DNA from: Anseranas semipalmata
Lineage: Eukaryota > Chordata > Aves > Anseriformes > Anseranatidae
Length of the DNA stretch: 64,000 nucleotides
Direction: 5' to 3'
NCBI GenBank assembly: GCA_013399115.1
Contig: VXAA01003847.1
Location: 103,855-167,854 of the forward strand
Part shown: positions 13,972-26,479 of the stretch, piece by piece
How positions within the stretch are numbered: position 1 is the stretch's first letter
How the letters are laid out: every line of letters begins with the position of its first letter
Made by a program: the position numbers and the translations under genes
The notes under the pieces: model-generated
What the model was told of the DNA's origin: nothing
Database searches by the model: none
The model's input: the letters and a program-made list of their open reading frames with translations, nothing else

Positions 13972-14724
13972 GTACTTTCTTTTAATCTCTCCTGTTTGCT
14001 TCCTGGTATCTTAAACAAATACCCATTTGTGGTTATCCAAGGCAAAATTGGAGCATTTTTAATGAGACATCACAGTCTGATGTGTCTTAATTGGATTTGT
14101 TATCTATGTAGGAAGATAAATTATTTGATTTTAATGCCCACAGTGAGTTTACAGGTGTGGCAGCTTCTTTTTAATAGGGAAGTGAGGTGATTTATTATGG
14201 TATCAGTGAAAAACCAGGAGCTTCTAGGTGTCAGTATTACCATTCTTTTTTTCAAAATCTAAGCAGTCTTCAATCTGACCCTCTACTCTTTATATTCCCA
14301 TGAAACAAAGAGCTGCTTTATTAATATATATTTTAATTATTTAATGGATCTCCTTCCCTCCAGCAATATGTTCTTTCAAAGCTGTGCTACAAATTGCACA
14401 TGGCATGCCAAGGACCAACAGAACAGGATTTTAATCAGAAGGAATTACTTTCTTTTGATTAAAGATGCTACATGTCCTTGTATGTGGCCTCCTACCGCAT
14501 TCTGTGGCATTACAACTTATTTATATAGGGATGATAGGCACTCGAGGGAGCATTAAATGAAACAGCATAATTGAATATAGGGTGAGCAATGCTTAAAGCA
14601 CTAATTGTTTTTGAATTACCTGTTTTTATTTTGCTAGCATTCATTGTGTCTTACACAGTGAAAATGCCAAGAAGTTTGTCTGAGCTCATAATGGAACTCA
14701 ATGTGATTATAGCCATGTCCTATA

Positions 14725-14866
14725 AGATAAATATATGTGTGTATGTATGTACACATATACAGACTTCATATATTTTTATATGCATATGTGTATACATATA
14801 TACACGTGTATTCTTGGTGAATATACATAAAATTATTATATTATTATATACATGCATATAATACAT
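14725..14866. repeat. TA/TG-rich low-complexity tract
   Basis: Alternating purine-pyrimidine blocks of ATAT, GTGT, ACAC and TATG type, with short self-complementary pieces. It is low-complexity DNA, and the frame running through it is not a gene. Confidence 0.75.
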
Positions 14867-15120
14867 GCAGCAGCATATACAGGAATCATGCTAGAAGTGT
14901 CTATCCAGTCATAATTTTAACTTTGAATTTATTAGATTGTAACATCTTAATAAGATATTAAGAACAAAACTATAGAATGTTTGGGAGAAATACAATAGCT
15001 CAGATCCATGCCACTTTTCCTATCCTTAGTATCACTTAAACAGGCCAGAGAAATCAGAAAGGTCTTAACATCAGAGATCAGACAAGGATATATATTTAAG
15101 TAGCTAAAAGGTGTTTTTTT

Positions 15121-15168
15121 AAAAACAACAACAACAACATCAAAAAAAAAAAACAGACAAAAAAAAAT
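15121..15168. repeat. (AAC)n and poly-A tract
   Basis: Five AAC units followed by A12 and A9 runs separated by single C or G bases. Confidence 0.85.
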
Positions 15169-16560
15169 GCTTGTCATTAACTGTTAATGAATACATTAAC
15201 ATTGCTCCTTATGAAAAATTCAGATTTTAAACAAAGCTTAAAAAATCTTAACACTGGTTGAATTATTCACATCAGTAATTATCAGACAACAATAAAAATC
15301 AAGCCTCGTCTAGATATAAAAATACTACACTAAAAATAGTAATTTTTTTCCTACCAAGAACTGCTCCCACAATCAGTTGCAGCATCGACTCAAAGCATTT
15401 TTAACCTCACTAGACACAAAGAAATACTGATAAGATAGTGCAAATTTACTTTCTGGAGATGGATTTATTCTAAAATCTAAATGATATATACTCAGCTGAC
15501 TTGCAAGCCCATACCTATCAAGACACATCATTTTTCTGTGGAATATTTCTCATGAACATCCCGTTCTTAAAAATGTAGTGATTATCTTATTTTCATTCCT
15601 TCACACGCTTCACCTAAAACAAATGCCATTTGCTTTCATGACATAATATCACTATGAAAATTTATCTTCATATTTTCAAATCAAATAGACACCTTAATAG
15701 CAACTTGATTGCATGAAGAATAGTGCCTATCAGGATATATTATCATTCTACAACATGCACCTAAAATGAGGCAAAATTGAAGCAATGTTCTACGATTTCA
15801 TTATCATGACAAATGAACACTAAGTCATTTTACCCTGACATTCTCCAATATAACTTCTGAAAGGGCTCAAAGTTTACAGCAATTAGTACCACTTAAGAAA
15901 GATTCTTTTGCCTTAGTAGTACATTGTGGATGGAATCAACTTGAGGAAAGTATTGCCTGATGGTACTTTAAGAGCAGTGTATCTTCATTTTCAGTGGATT
16001 GAATTACATGATGCTGAGAGCAATAATACACATGCTGGCTGAATTAACATTCCTTGACTTCTATTTTTAACACCAAGATGTGCTAATATGATAACATTAT
16101 TTTTGTTGTCATGATTAGTAAATAATAGTTTTCAACACAATTCAAAAAGGATCTAATTTTAAATATGCTGCACTATGGAACCAGAAATAGATCCAAGGTA
16201 CATCAAAATGTTGCTGACATACAGAATAAGAAATAAACTGAATTACTGAGCTATGTTCCATTGACATATTGATGTAAAATATTTAGCAAATGTTTGGGTG
16301 TTTCAGCCTTTTTAAAAAATAAATAACAGGAGAGGTTATATGGGTCTTTATCAATGCCTAAACACAAAACTGATTTTTTTTTTTTGCAACCCATTTGTTA
16401 TAATGTGTTCTATTTCAGGAGAAAGACCATTATTTTTACAAACCATAGACACAATTCCGCCACTGAAAAAGGTTTTGGGTTTTTATATCTGTATGAAGTT
16501 CAGCTGATGGCACTATGCCATCAGAGGTGTACCTTTCTGGATCTGATAGGAAGTCTGGGA

Positions 16561-16601
16561 CCAAAAACAAAAACAAACAAACAAACAAAAAACAAATAAA
16601 C
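16561..16601. repeat. (AAAC)n tract
   Basis: Imperfect AAAC/AAAAC units in a strand-biased A/C tract. Confidence 0.8.
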
Positions 16602-17233
16602 AAGCAAAATTCTGTGACATTCATCCTTCCCCAGGAAATATAGAATACTTCTCACCTAAGCTATTACAAGCTTTATAGAAGTGTCTATTTCTATCCACTA
16701 TAGATAAATGGAACAGAAGGAATTGGATCTACCTGAACTTGCCCACTTCATTTAGGTCATCTTTATTAGGTAAATTGTGCTCAGAATTGTTTGGCAGCCA
16801 ATCATCTTGAGAGATGTATCACTGAAAAAACTGACCATAAGTCCATTCTCTATATCTTTTGTTAGCATCTTCCATCCCCCTAAAACTTTTGTTGCACTGC
16901 AGTAATAGAGTAGCATCAACTGAAACAAACTTACTATTTCAGAATTTTATTCTAAATTCTAATGTCTAATTTCAGCATTTTTATGAAGTTCTGGAAAGCT
17001 GTAATCTCACTGTTACTAAAGTCAGATCTCTAATGCTAATGTAAATGATGTACATTTTGGGCATAGAAACCTTGATACAAAATCCATAAATGGGTAGTTA
17101 TGGAGTCATATCCTTATTGCTACATATGTACAACTTTTGCAGAGGAGACTGGAGCCTTTGTTATCCACCAAAGGAAAAAGCTTCCCTGTACAACTCAGCA
17201 TGTTGAGACTATACACACTCTATGAGGGCATGG

Positions 17234-17275
17234 AGAGGTAAATGAGTAAGCAAATGAGGTAAATCAGTAAGCAAT
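17234..17275. repeat. 21-bp tandem duplication
   Basis: Two head-to-tail copies of a unit starting GAGGTAAAT and ending TAAGCAA, with about two differences. It looks like a small local duplication. Confidence 0.75.
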
Positions 17276-18137
17276 TATCCTAAGCTATCAAGCAACATCT
17301 TCATCAAGACATGGTATATCCCTCAGCAGCAGTCTGGAAAGGCTCGGATTGGTTCACCAAAGGTAGACTCATGCCAAAGCCACCATACAATGTTGCTTCT
17401 CTCTTTCAAAGGCACAGACTATTTTTTGGTGTAGGAATGGCAGTGTTTACAAACCTCGTCCCTGGGACTCTGATGTAAGATGGCAGAATGGAATCTGACT
17501 GCATCCCTCCCAGCTTTACATAGATTGAAAAATACATCATTTTGATCATGAGATTATAGTTTGATAGATTTCATCATAAACTGTGATCAAGACAGAAATA
17601 CTATTATAGACAAATTCTTGGAAAAAAAAAAAAAAGAATAAAATTCTAGTTGTAATGCTTCCCAAATTCTCTGCCTGTAACTGTTCACCAGCTCTTTCAG
17701 GTGCTGTTTCTTCATGAAGTAGTAAAACTCTCAGAAACTTATCATAGACATCTTCTTCAGGTAACAAGATATGAAATGACAATATCACATGTCCACTTAC
17801 CCGCTCAGTTCCAGTTTCTAAAACAAGGTGCAGTATGGACCTGGCCAACTTCCTTTCTGTAAAATAGTGAAAGTCAAAGACAGTTGTTTACTTGAATCCA
17901 CAAATCCATATTCTTACCCCATCTTTTCTCCACCTTTTTTATTTATGATGAACACTGCAAGCACAGCTTCAGCAATCACCTCTTCGCTAGGAAGTGCAAA
18001 TCCTTCTTTGCCACCAGCTTTGTCTCCTTTTCTTCAAACTAAGCATGGGTTTTCCTTGTCATTCATACACACACATCTTCCTTTCAGGCCTTCCTGCTTT
18101 TCCAATCTTGACAATCACATCTCTACCCCATTTCGGA

Positions 18138-18160
18138 CTATTCAAATTGTTTTTGAATAG
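18138..18160. other. Inverted repeat, 9-bp stem with 5-nt loop
   Basis: CTATTCAAA, loop TTGTT, TTTGAATAG. The stem is perfect. No poly-T or gene end follows it, so it is not a terminator. It is probably chance or a small binding site. Confidence 0.7.
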
Positions 18161-18704
18161 ATGAAACTCCTGAATTTAACTTATTCGTGCCAGTTTTCCT
18201 CTTAGTCTCCAAGTTGCCTTAATTTTTTTCACTGCCATGTATATACTAAGCAACTTTGACTAAAAGCCCATTCTCTTTTCAATGGAAAAGCTAAGGCAGC
18301 AATAAGAAAGCAATTAGAAATAAAACACAGAAGAAAATATAAAATGGAAATTAAAGTAGATTAGAAGTTATGAGGCATATAGAAGTGACAAGGGATAATA
18401 AATATGTTGGGGAAAACCAATTGTTAGTAGAGTAAAAGACAGAAAAAATTAACTTTTAACCGTATTGGAAAAAAAACTTTTTATCATTAGCAACCTTTTT
18501 ATCATTATCAGATAGAGTTCGTAATGAAAACAACACCAGAAACAAGTAAAAAACAGACTGAAGTGTTCAATAAATATTTCTATTTTATATTTGGGAAGAA
18601 GTAGAATAATGTAAAAATTCAAAAATGTGGATGACTTCACAACTTGCAATAACTATGGAAGCTGTCCATCAACACTTAGTAGTGATATAGGCAATAAAAA
18701 ATTG

Positions 18705-19551
18705 CTAAGAGTGGTGGGTACACCACAGAGTCGTGTTGCCATTCAGAGGGACCTCAATAGGCTGGAGAAATAGGCTGACAGGAATCTCATGAAGTTCAAC
18801 AAGCGGAAGTGCAGAGTCCTGCACCTGGGAAAGAACAACCCCAGGCACTAGTACATGCTGGAGGCCACCCAGCTGCAAAGCAGCTTTGCAGAAAAGGACA
18901 AGGGGGTCCTGGTGGACACCACATTGAACACGAGTCAGTGTTGTACCTTTGCCACTAAGAAGGCTAACAGTATTCTTGGCTGCATTAGGCAAAGTATTGC
19001 CAGCAAGTCAAGAGAGGGGGATCCTTCCCCTCTACTCAGCATTGGTGAGACCACACCTGGAGTACTGTGTCCATTTCTGGGTCCCCCAGTACAAGAAAAA
19101 CCTGGACATAATGGAAATAATCCAACAGGGGGCCACCAAGATGATCGAGGGGATGGAGTACCTCTCTTCTGAGGAGAGGCTGAGAGAGCTGGGACTGTTC
19201 AGCCCAGAGAAGAGGAGGCTCAGGGGGATCTTATCAATGTCTATAAATACCTGAAGAGAGGGTGCAAAGAGGATGGAGTGAACCTCTTTTCAGTGGTGCC
19301 CAGTACCAGGACAAGAGGCAACTGGCAAAAACTGAAACACAAGAGGTTCCACCTAACCATCAGGAAACACTTCTTTACTGCGCAGGTGACAGAGCACTGG
19401 CACAGGTTGCCCAGAAAGGTTGTGGAGTCTCCTCCTTGGAGATCTTCAAAAGCTGCCTGGACATGGTCCTGAGCAACCAGGTTCAGGTGGCCCTGCTTGA
19501 TTAGTGGGGTTGGACCAGATGATCTCCTAAACCAATCCATCATTCTGTGAT
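18705..19551 (+). mobile_element. CR1 LINE, 5'-truncated copy (about 0.85 kb)
   Basis: This is the 3' part of a CR1 non-LTR retrotransposon. Translated pieces match the region after the reverse transcriptase catalytic motifs. At about 18,895-18,990 the reading is [12 protein letters not shown] then [12 protein letters not shown]. At about 19,040-19,220 it continues in another frame with [32 protein letters not shown]. The 3' UTR ends with the usual 'ggttggaccagatgatctcc' and a single ATTCTGTG unit near 19,542-19,549. The frame shift near 18.99-19.03 kb and the missing 5' end (endonuclease and RT palm) make it a dead copy. It carries no poly-A tail, as expected for CR1. Confidence 0.95.
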
Positions 19552-20149
19552 ATTTAGTTTCAAACCAGTGTACAATCTCTGGTCTATGTATATTCCTTCA
19601 AATAAATCTGGGATTCTAAGGAAATGCTAAAATATTGCTAGAGAATTGACATTGGACTAAGGTCATAAAAGCAAAGAGGATGACAAGAATAACTACTAAT
19701 AACTACCACTAACTAACTAACTAACTAACATCACACCGGGCAAACTCTTGGAAAACCTGTTACATGAAGCAAATAATTTCATTTTTTAATTGTTTTACAG
19801 ATAATTGATCTTGCCAAGCAAAATTGACAATTATTTGATTAAATGGCAAGGTTGTTTATACTTAGTGCAGAAACATAAGACTGTAGGAATAATACAAGCA
19901 TCTGAATTAGCACTGCAAGTATGTAATGAAAAGATTTGAAATTGGTCAATTAGCCAAGTTTGAAAACACTATCTGTCAGACTCATCAAAAATAATGGGGG
20001 TTTTCTAATAGTATATTTATTTAATTGTATTCAATTATAAGTGACCAAAAAGGAACATAAAGGCATTGTTAATAAAATAACATGCAGAATAACATAAATT
20101 TCTTAGAGGTCTTTACACCTTTGTTTTCACATAGCTAAATGTAAGCATT
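19552..20149. other. AT-rich DNA, no gene recognised
   Basis: Only a (CTAA)5 microsatellite at 19,709-19,729 stands out. Confidence 0.6.
19709..19729. repeat. (CTAA)5 microsatellite
   Basis: Five uninterrupted CTAA units. Confidence 0.9.
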
Positions 20150-20420
20150 TAAAGAGAGGAATGAGGAATGTAGAGCTTGGAAACAAAAACTACAGAAATT
20201 GTGCAGGAGTTATAATAAATAATCAACTCCCAAGTAAACACTGAGTGGCAAGAAGGGTTTAATACAATTGTTACTTTTGCAAACAAGGACTGGTAAAAAG
20301 GGATCAGAGATTATTTCATTTCTGTTTAATAAGACCAAACCTGGAATATTCTGAAAGGAGACTACCTGGCAAGTAAAGTCTTTTCAACTATAATATCACT
20401 ATTTTCAAGATTGGATTAAG
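20150..20420 (+). mobile_element. Probable old CR1/L3-like LINE relic
   Basis: Several segments follow the order of a decayed CR1 ORF2 C-terminal part. They are 'cactgagtggcaagaag' (20,240-20,256), 'cttttgcaaacaagg' (20,274-20,288) and 'aagaccaaacctggaatatt' (20,331-20,350), the last corresponding to the conserved VRPHLEY(C) region. Similarity is weak and no frame survives. The call depends on remembered family structure and could be wrong. Confidence 0.35.
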
Positions 20421-20442
20421 ATGAAAATTTAACAAATTAACA

Positions 20443-20486
20443 ACAAAAAAAAAAAAGACAAGAAAATTAAAAAAAAAAAAAAAAGA
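20443..20486. repeat. Poly-A rich tract
   Basis: A12 and A16 runs separated by 'gacaagaaaatt'. No retrogene body is visible upstream. Confidence 0.8.
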
Positions 20487-21089
20487 CAAACAGCTTCATA
20501 AGAAGAAATTTCTAGATAAATTTGTCTCACAAAGCAGAAAACAAACCAAAATAAGAACATGAAAAAACACCTTCTCACCTGGAGGGCTCATGACAGACAC
20601 AAGAGTCTGAGGCTCTGAGTAAGCAGTATATCAGCTATCACATTGTTTTTTCTGTAGTCTGGTACATTTCATTTTAAAACATTTTTGTGGAAACTTTTAG
20701 TTTTTCAAAAATAAATGTTTTTCCATTATAAATTTTTCACCTATATCTGGTGTTTTGGAATAAATATTTTAAAACTACAGAAAATTTAAAATAATCAAAA
20801 CAAAACTCCACAAAAAATATTCAAATACTTAACACCTTGCTGTGAGACAAAGCACCAGATATTAAAAAGCCCCTTAGGTCAGTGAAAGAAGCTGATGACT
20901 ACAGATAAACAAGAGTGAAACAAGGAATAGTGATTTTTTGTAATCAGGGTGATTAACCATTGGAAGGTATTTCCCCAATACAGTAGCAGACTCTGAAGTT
21001 CAGTTTTTAATGTCTTCTAATTAGAAGTGTTGACTTTTTCCAGTGTTGACTCATCATCACTCTCCATTATATATGAAAAGTAATGACAG

Positions 21090-21966
21090 TCAGGCAAAGT
21101 CCCTGGTGACTGGAAAAGGGGAAACATCACTCCCATTTTTAAAAAGGTAGAAAGGAGGACCTGGGGAACTACAGACCAGTGAACCTCACCTCTGAGCCTG
21201 GGAAGATTAGGGAACAGATCCTCCTAGGAGCAATGTCAAGGCAGGACAAGGAGGTGATCAGAGACAGCCAGCACGGCTTCACCAAGGGCAAATTGTGCCT
21301 GACCAATCTGGTGGCCTTCTATGATGGAAGACAAACCAATGCCATCTATCTGGACTTCTGTAAGGGCTTTGACACCGTCCCACATGACATCCTGATCTCC
21401 AAATTAGAGAGATACGGATTTGAAGGGTGGACCATACAGGGGATAAGGAATTGGCTTGAAGGCCACACCCAGAGAGTTGTGGTCAATGATTCTATGTCCA
21501 GGTGGATGCTGATGACGAGCGGTGTCCCTCAGGGGTCTGTCTTGGGACCAGTGCTTTTCGATATCTTTATCAATGACATAGATAGTAGGATAGAGTGCAC
21601 CCTCAGCAAGTTTGCAGATGACAAGAAGCTGAATGGTACAGTTGATACAACAGAAGGAAGGGATGCCATTCAAAGGGACCTGGACAAGCTAGGTAAGAAC
21701 CTAATGAGGTTCAACAAGGCCAAGTGCAGGGTGTTGCATCTGGGTCAGGGCAATCCCAGACATGAGTAGAGACTGTGAGAAGAACTCATTGAAAGCAACC
21801 CTGTGGAGAGGGACTTGGGGGTTCTGGTGGATGAAAAGCTCGACATGAGCCAGCAGTGCGTGCTTGCAGCCCAAAAGGCCAACTGTGTCCTGGGCTGCCT
21901 AAAGAGAGGCGTGGCCAGCAGGTCAAGGGAGGTTATTGTCCCTGTCTACTCTGCCCTTGTGGGTCT
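21090..21966 (+). mobile_element. CR1 LINE, RT-bearing part (left half of a chimeric element)
   Basis: Begins near 'gtccctggtgactgg' (the conserved VPGDWK...ITPIFKK region) and runs through the reverse transcriptase domain, including the long frame annotated separately. It continues to about 21,966 with [31 protein letters not shown] and [13 protein letters not shown]. It then breaks off where VRPHLEYC would follow. The 5' end (ORF1, endonuclease) is absent and no 3' UTR of its own is present. The wording of the C-terminal part ([14 protein letters not shown]) differs consistently from the right half ([14 protein letters not shown]), so the two halves come from different CR1 subfamilies. Confidence 0.92.
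21179..21769 (+). pseudogene. CR1 reverse transcriptase fragment (196 codons, still open)
   Basis: This is a piece of the CR1 ORF2 reverse transcriptase, the enzyme that copies CR1 RNA at the target site. Seen in order: [16 protein letters not shown] (about residues 29-44), the motif A region [14 protein letters not shown] with its metal-binding aspartate (about 77-90), motif [15 protein letters not shown] (about 114-127) and the motif C box FADD (about 144-147). After it comes [10 protein letters not shown] and the start of the thumb-like region, ending in a stop after NPRHE. The frame before residue 1 is shifted (KKVERRTW lies in another frame), and the protein lacks the endonuclease and the C-terminal part. 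A full CR1 ORF2 is several times longer. It is the longest open frame in the window, but it is a truncated relic, not a host gene. Confidence 0.9.
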
Positions 21967-22790
21967 CAGAGGGCTGTGCTGCCATTCAGAGGGACCTGGA
22001 CAAGCTGGAAATTTGGGCAGTGAGGAACCTCACGAAGTTCAACAAAGGCAGGGTCCTGCACCTAGGGTGGAATAACCCCATGCACCCGTACAGGCTGGGG
22101 GCTGATCTGCTGGAAAGCAGCTCTGCAGAGAAGGACCTGGGAGTCCTGGTGGACAGCAGGTTAACCATGAGCCAGCAATGTGCCCTTGTAGCCAAGAAGG
22201 CCAATGGTATCCTGGGGTGCATTAGGAAGACCACTGCCAGCAGGTCAAGGGAGGTGATCCTCCCCCTCTGCTCAGCCCTGGTGAGGCCACACCTGGAGCA
22301 TTGTGTCCAGTTCTGGGCTCCCCAGTACAAGAGGGACATGGAGCTCCTGGAGCAGGTCCAGCGGAGGGCTACGGAGATGATGAGGGGACTGGAGCATCTC
22401 TCATATGAGAGAGCTGGGCCTGTTTAGCTGGGAGAAGACTGAGAGGGGATCTTATCAATGCATACAAATATCTGAAGGGAGGGTGTCAAGAAGATGGGGC
22501 CGGACTCTTTGTGGTGCACAGCGACAGGACAAGAGGCAATGGGCACAAACTAAAGCACAGGAAGTTCTGGCTGAATATGAGAAAACATTTCTTTACTGTG
22601 AGGGTGACAGAGCACTGGAACAGGCTGCCCAGAGAGGCTGTGGTGTCTCCTTCTCTGGAGATATTCAAAACCCGCCTGGATGCAATCTTGTGCAATGTGC
22701 TCTAGGTGACCCTGCTTGGCAGGGGGGTTGGACTAGGTGATCTCCAGAGGTCCCTTCCAACTTCAACCATTCTGTGATTCTGTGAAAAAA
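21967..22790 (+). mobile_element. CR1 LINE, 3' part of a second subfamily (right half of the chimera)
   Basis: Starts with 'gggctgtgctgccattcaga', equivalent to position 21,660 of the left half, so about 0.3 kb is present twice in direct order. It translates as [72 protein letters not shown] and [15 protein letters not shown]. It continues through the 3' UTR to 'ggttggactaggtgatctcc' and ends with two ATTCTGTG-type units at about 22,770-22,786. The frame breaks near 22,400. Nothing resembling the missing 3' end of the left half follows it. Confidence 0.92.
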
Positions 22791-23668
22791 TTAATAGGAA
22801 GGGTTTTATATTGCCATTTGAGTTCAACAGATTTCTCTCTTTATCCTCAAAGATGATGATTGTAGCAAAGATCGTTCTCCATAGAGGAACTCTAGCTAGG
22901 GATTATGTATACAAGGTCAACACAAGGAGCCAAATTCCCTTCATTATATCTAAGTAATATTATTAATGGAGTTGCTCTGGATAAAGAAGTCACATTATTC
23001 CATATAGGATATGTCCAGAGGCTTTTACAATTCTTTGCTGGAGCACGGGGAAGTTCATAACTCAACAAGAAATAAATTGTTCCCTTGCTGTTATATTTGT
23101 TTAGCATTCCAGTAAAGCAAATTCTATAGTGTATCCAAAGAAAACATCTCTATTTTGATTGAAGAAGTTAATCAATTTGATCAAGTGGGCATAATAACCG
23201 CAAAATTTTCATTCCGTCATGCAACCATATGTATTTCACACCATGTCTCAGAAAAGAAAAGGAAATTGCACTTAGTTTAGTTATCTTGCTTTATGTACAA
23301 CCTTCATTTCCTCTTTCTTCCTTCAACCACATACATTCACTTGATCATCTCCTATTTCTGCCTCATGGAGCAACAGAGCTGTTCTATCACCAGGAGTCAG
23401 AAGGACTCATATGACTGATTTACATTTGACAGTAACCACAAGTTTTACAGTTACAATTTTCATCAAATTGCCATCCTTAGTAGACATATAATATAAAGTT
23501 AAAAAAAGTTTTAAAAGTTTTACTATTTTAAATACCTTTTAACAAAGTATCAAAACAATTGCAATAGCAAAGAAAACAATGCTTTGTCCAATGCTTGCTA
23601 CAATTGTTCCTCCAGTGCTTTAAAAACATTAAATTAAAAATCACCATCGCCTTAGGAAATAAATGAAA

Positions 23669-23709
23669 GAGAGACTGTGAAGGAGAGACTGTGAAGGAGA
23701 GACTGTGTA
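23669..23709. repeat. 14-bp tandem repeat, about 3 copies
   Basis: Unit AGAGACTGTGAAGG repeated head to tail, the third copy partial and altered. Confidence 0.85.
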
Positions 23710-24587
23710 AGTAGCTCACTCACCCAAAGCTGCGTTGGCTCGAGAGAGATACTGCTCTCAACATCTAAGAACAGATAGTGAGGAAAGTATCTCATATCCA
23801 GATCAAATGGTGCAGGGTATTTGTGAAGGAAGGATGCAGTTACCTGAGATGGAATTTCATCAGAATGATGAGGTTACACCAAGGGAACATTAATGATCAC
23901 TTCAGAGCCTCCTGTGAAGTAGAAAAGCGGGACTTAAGTATAATAAATACAATCAAAGAATTCAGGATGTAGGACACAGAGATTTCCATTTTCCTGCATT
24001 GCCTACTTTGCACACTGGAATACAACTTGTCTCTTTTGAGGCCTTTTTTCCACTCCTAGTGATCATCAATATAGTATGTGAGGGCCAGACCTAAAAAAGG
24101 ACTGACACGCTAAGTGGGACACAAACAGAATTTAGACACAAAAAGTGAAACTGCAAGCCTTAAAGCCTCCTGCCTAACTTCAGCAAAAACTACAGCCAAA
24201 ATCCAGAAGAGTCTTGAGAACATTCTGAGAGATAGGAGCTGTGGAGTGTACATCAGCCTCTTAAGTTGTATGGACCTTGCAATAGATGACATTAAGCACT
24301 CTTTCCAAGACTCTGGTCTGTATCCCTCTGCAACACTGAACAGCCATGAAGGAGGCAGATGCCACACAGCCCAGGAACCTGAGAGGGTTCTCCATTATTA
24401 CACAGTTTGAATACCTCTGACAAAGGTAGAACATAGGACTATGTGCTCAGTTACTGATTATTGCTGTCACAAAAGTTGGATTTAATGTCTTGTCAGACGT
24501 GATAAAAAGAAAGTTGCAGAATAGCACATCAACAGCTCTATAAGGTGTTAAGAAGCATACAAACTGGATTCCTCGACACCTTTTAAA

Positions 24588-24612
24588 TTATTATTTATTT
24601 ATTTATTTATTA
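24588..24612. repeat. (TTTA)n microsatellite
   Basis: About five TTTA units flanked by TTA. Confidence 0.9.
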
Positions 24613-26461
24613 GGAACTGGAAAACAATGAAGTTTTGTGAACTAGAATATGGGCTGTTGCTTCTAACAAATCACTGTGATCAAAGCTGCGTTCATTAAAA
24701 GACTATTTTTTATACAAAGGATGAACCATTGGTCAAATTCAGTCTGGATTTTTTTAAACATTCATAATGAATTTAATTAGCAGCTTCTATGTAAGAGAAA
24801 CATAACCTTGACTTAAGGGGGGGGATAGTAAAAAAATGGTCTATTACAGATCAAATTCCATTCTGAGAACAGGTTCCCATACAAGCAGAAAATACACACT
24901 TACATTCTTCAAAAATATACAATTATATATCTTTTTCAGTCAGTATTAAAACAGCAAATCATCTCTGCTAATTTTGATCTTATCTATAATTCCAGAAGTC
25001 CAGGTATATCAGTAATTTTATATATGCTTTTTCACTTCTGCTTAGCAGGAGCACTTCTGTTTTTATTGTATTATTTGATTCTGGCACCATTTCTTTTCAT
25101 TTATAGACAAGACTGTATACCTATTCAAATTAATCCAAATTTGGGTTACAGTGCATATTAAATGAGTGCAGTGCTGATCTTAAGTGCTGATCAGAGAGAT
25201 CAGTGATGGGTACAAGGAGTTACTCTTCCAAAGCAATGTGGAAGAAAGTCTTCAGAATAGTCTGCTTAGTGTGGTATGTTGTCAAGAATATATTTCAGTT
25301 GTTCTTCATCTATGCTATTTCTTCTAATCTCTTTCCTTCAGGATTCAACGTATTCTCATCTATAAAGGTCTGTACATTTAAAAGCCATGTTTCATAGAAC
25401 TCTTTTCCCATATACTAATGCAAGGGGACAATGCAACCATCCCCTGTGAACTGTTTCCTATTTCAAGACCCATTCTTATTCTCAGAAATAAAGTAATTGG
25501 ATTTTAGATTTTAACATAAAGCATTGTTTTGGTCAAAATTCTGTACCAGCATTGCAGCATAATGTGCAATTGGTCTACTTCTTTGAAGAAAAAAAAGCAG
25601 CTGCTTAACATGACTTCAGAGTTCTTGCTGTCTGAAGATAAGGTAGAACTACATCTCGATATTGATCCACCAACTTTTCTGTGGCAAAGGTTGGCAATAG
25701 TTTGCAGTCACTTTCTGCATTTCTCATGAGATAAAAAGACATGAGGTCTAAAGCAGACATGGTGTTGTTCAGATGCATGTATGACTCCACATCATTTTCC
25801 AAACAGTCCTTTTCCCACAGCCCTTGATTTTGGGTAGCATATCACTTTCTCTTTCTTGGAGAACAAAGCAATCATACCATTCTTCAGTGGCGGATTTATC
25901 TTACAGGCAGTAATGCAAGCAATCGGTCTGAATTCACATTATATTGTATCTATATTCCACGTGAAACTAAATAAATTAAACAAAATATGTTTATTTAAAA
26001 GAAGATAATATCCCACAGGAATTGACATCCTCATCTTTAAACTGTTGAAAAAAATACAGCAACATTTATGAACAAATGAACTTCTGGCAAGTACTATCCA
26101 TTTTCTGAATTGTGTTTTTCAGAGAAATACTGACATTAATATATCTGTTCTGTAAATACACTTCTGGTAGACTGCATATTTATTTAGCACCCACAGAAAT
26201 TAATTTATATTTAACAAACAGTTCTCCATTGAGGTCATTTTACACTCCATTTGTGGAGTTGCTTATTCCAGTTTGCTCTGATACTGACTAAAAAATGTGC
26301 TATCTTTCATTATTTCATCTTTTCTTACTCCTTCCTCGGTCACTGTATTGAGGGGAAAATATATTTTAAAATAAAATCTCAAAATTCAATTTCTTAAGGA
26401 AATATTGAGTGAGGATTCTCGCTTTTGATATATGCAGATCATAATGGTTCCGATAAGTAAC

Positions 26462-26479
26462 GCCTATATATATATAGGC
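26462..26479. other. 18-bp perfect palindrome
   Basis: GCC, a 12-bp alternating T/A core, then GGC. The sequence equals its own reverse complement. Directly after it a short 'aggcatcca' word is repeated twice. Probably a simple-repeat by-product. Confidence 0.8.

Larger units (their letters stand above)
12931..18704. other. AT-rich unique DNA with simple repeats, no gene recognised
   Basis: No gene is supported. The stretch contains a (TA)n tract, a TA/TG-rich tract, A-rich tracts at 15.1 and 16.6 kb, a 21-bp tandem duplication near 17.25 kb and a 9-bp-stem hairpin near 18.15 kb. All open frames are short and without recognisable motifs. Confidence 0.6.

Noticed and set aside
18138..18160. 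Hairpin considered as a transcription terminator
   Set aside because: No T-run follows and no gene ends there; the genome is eukaryotic.
21404..22339. Minus-strand frames over the CR1 at 21-22.8 kb
   Set aside because: Antisense shadows of the CR1 coding sequence, which is on the plus strand.
24114..24410. 98-codon plus-strand frame
   Set aside because: No recognisable domain, no splice context, and an overlapping frame is open on the other strand.
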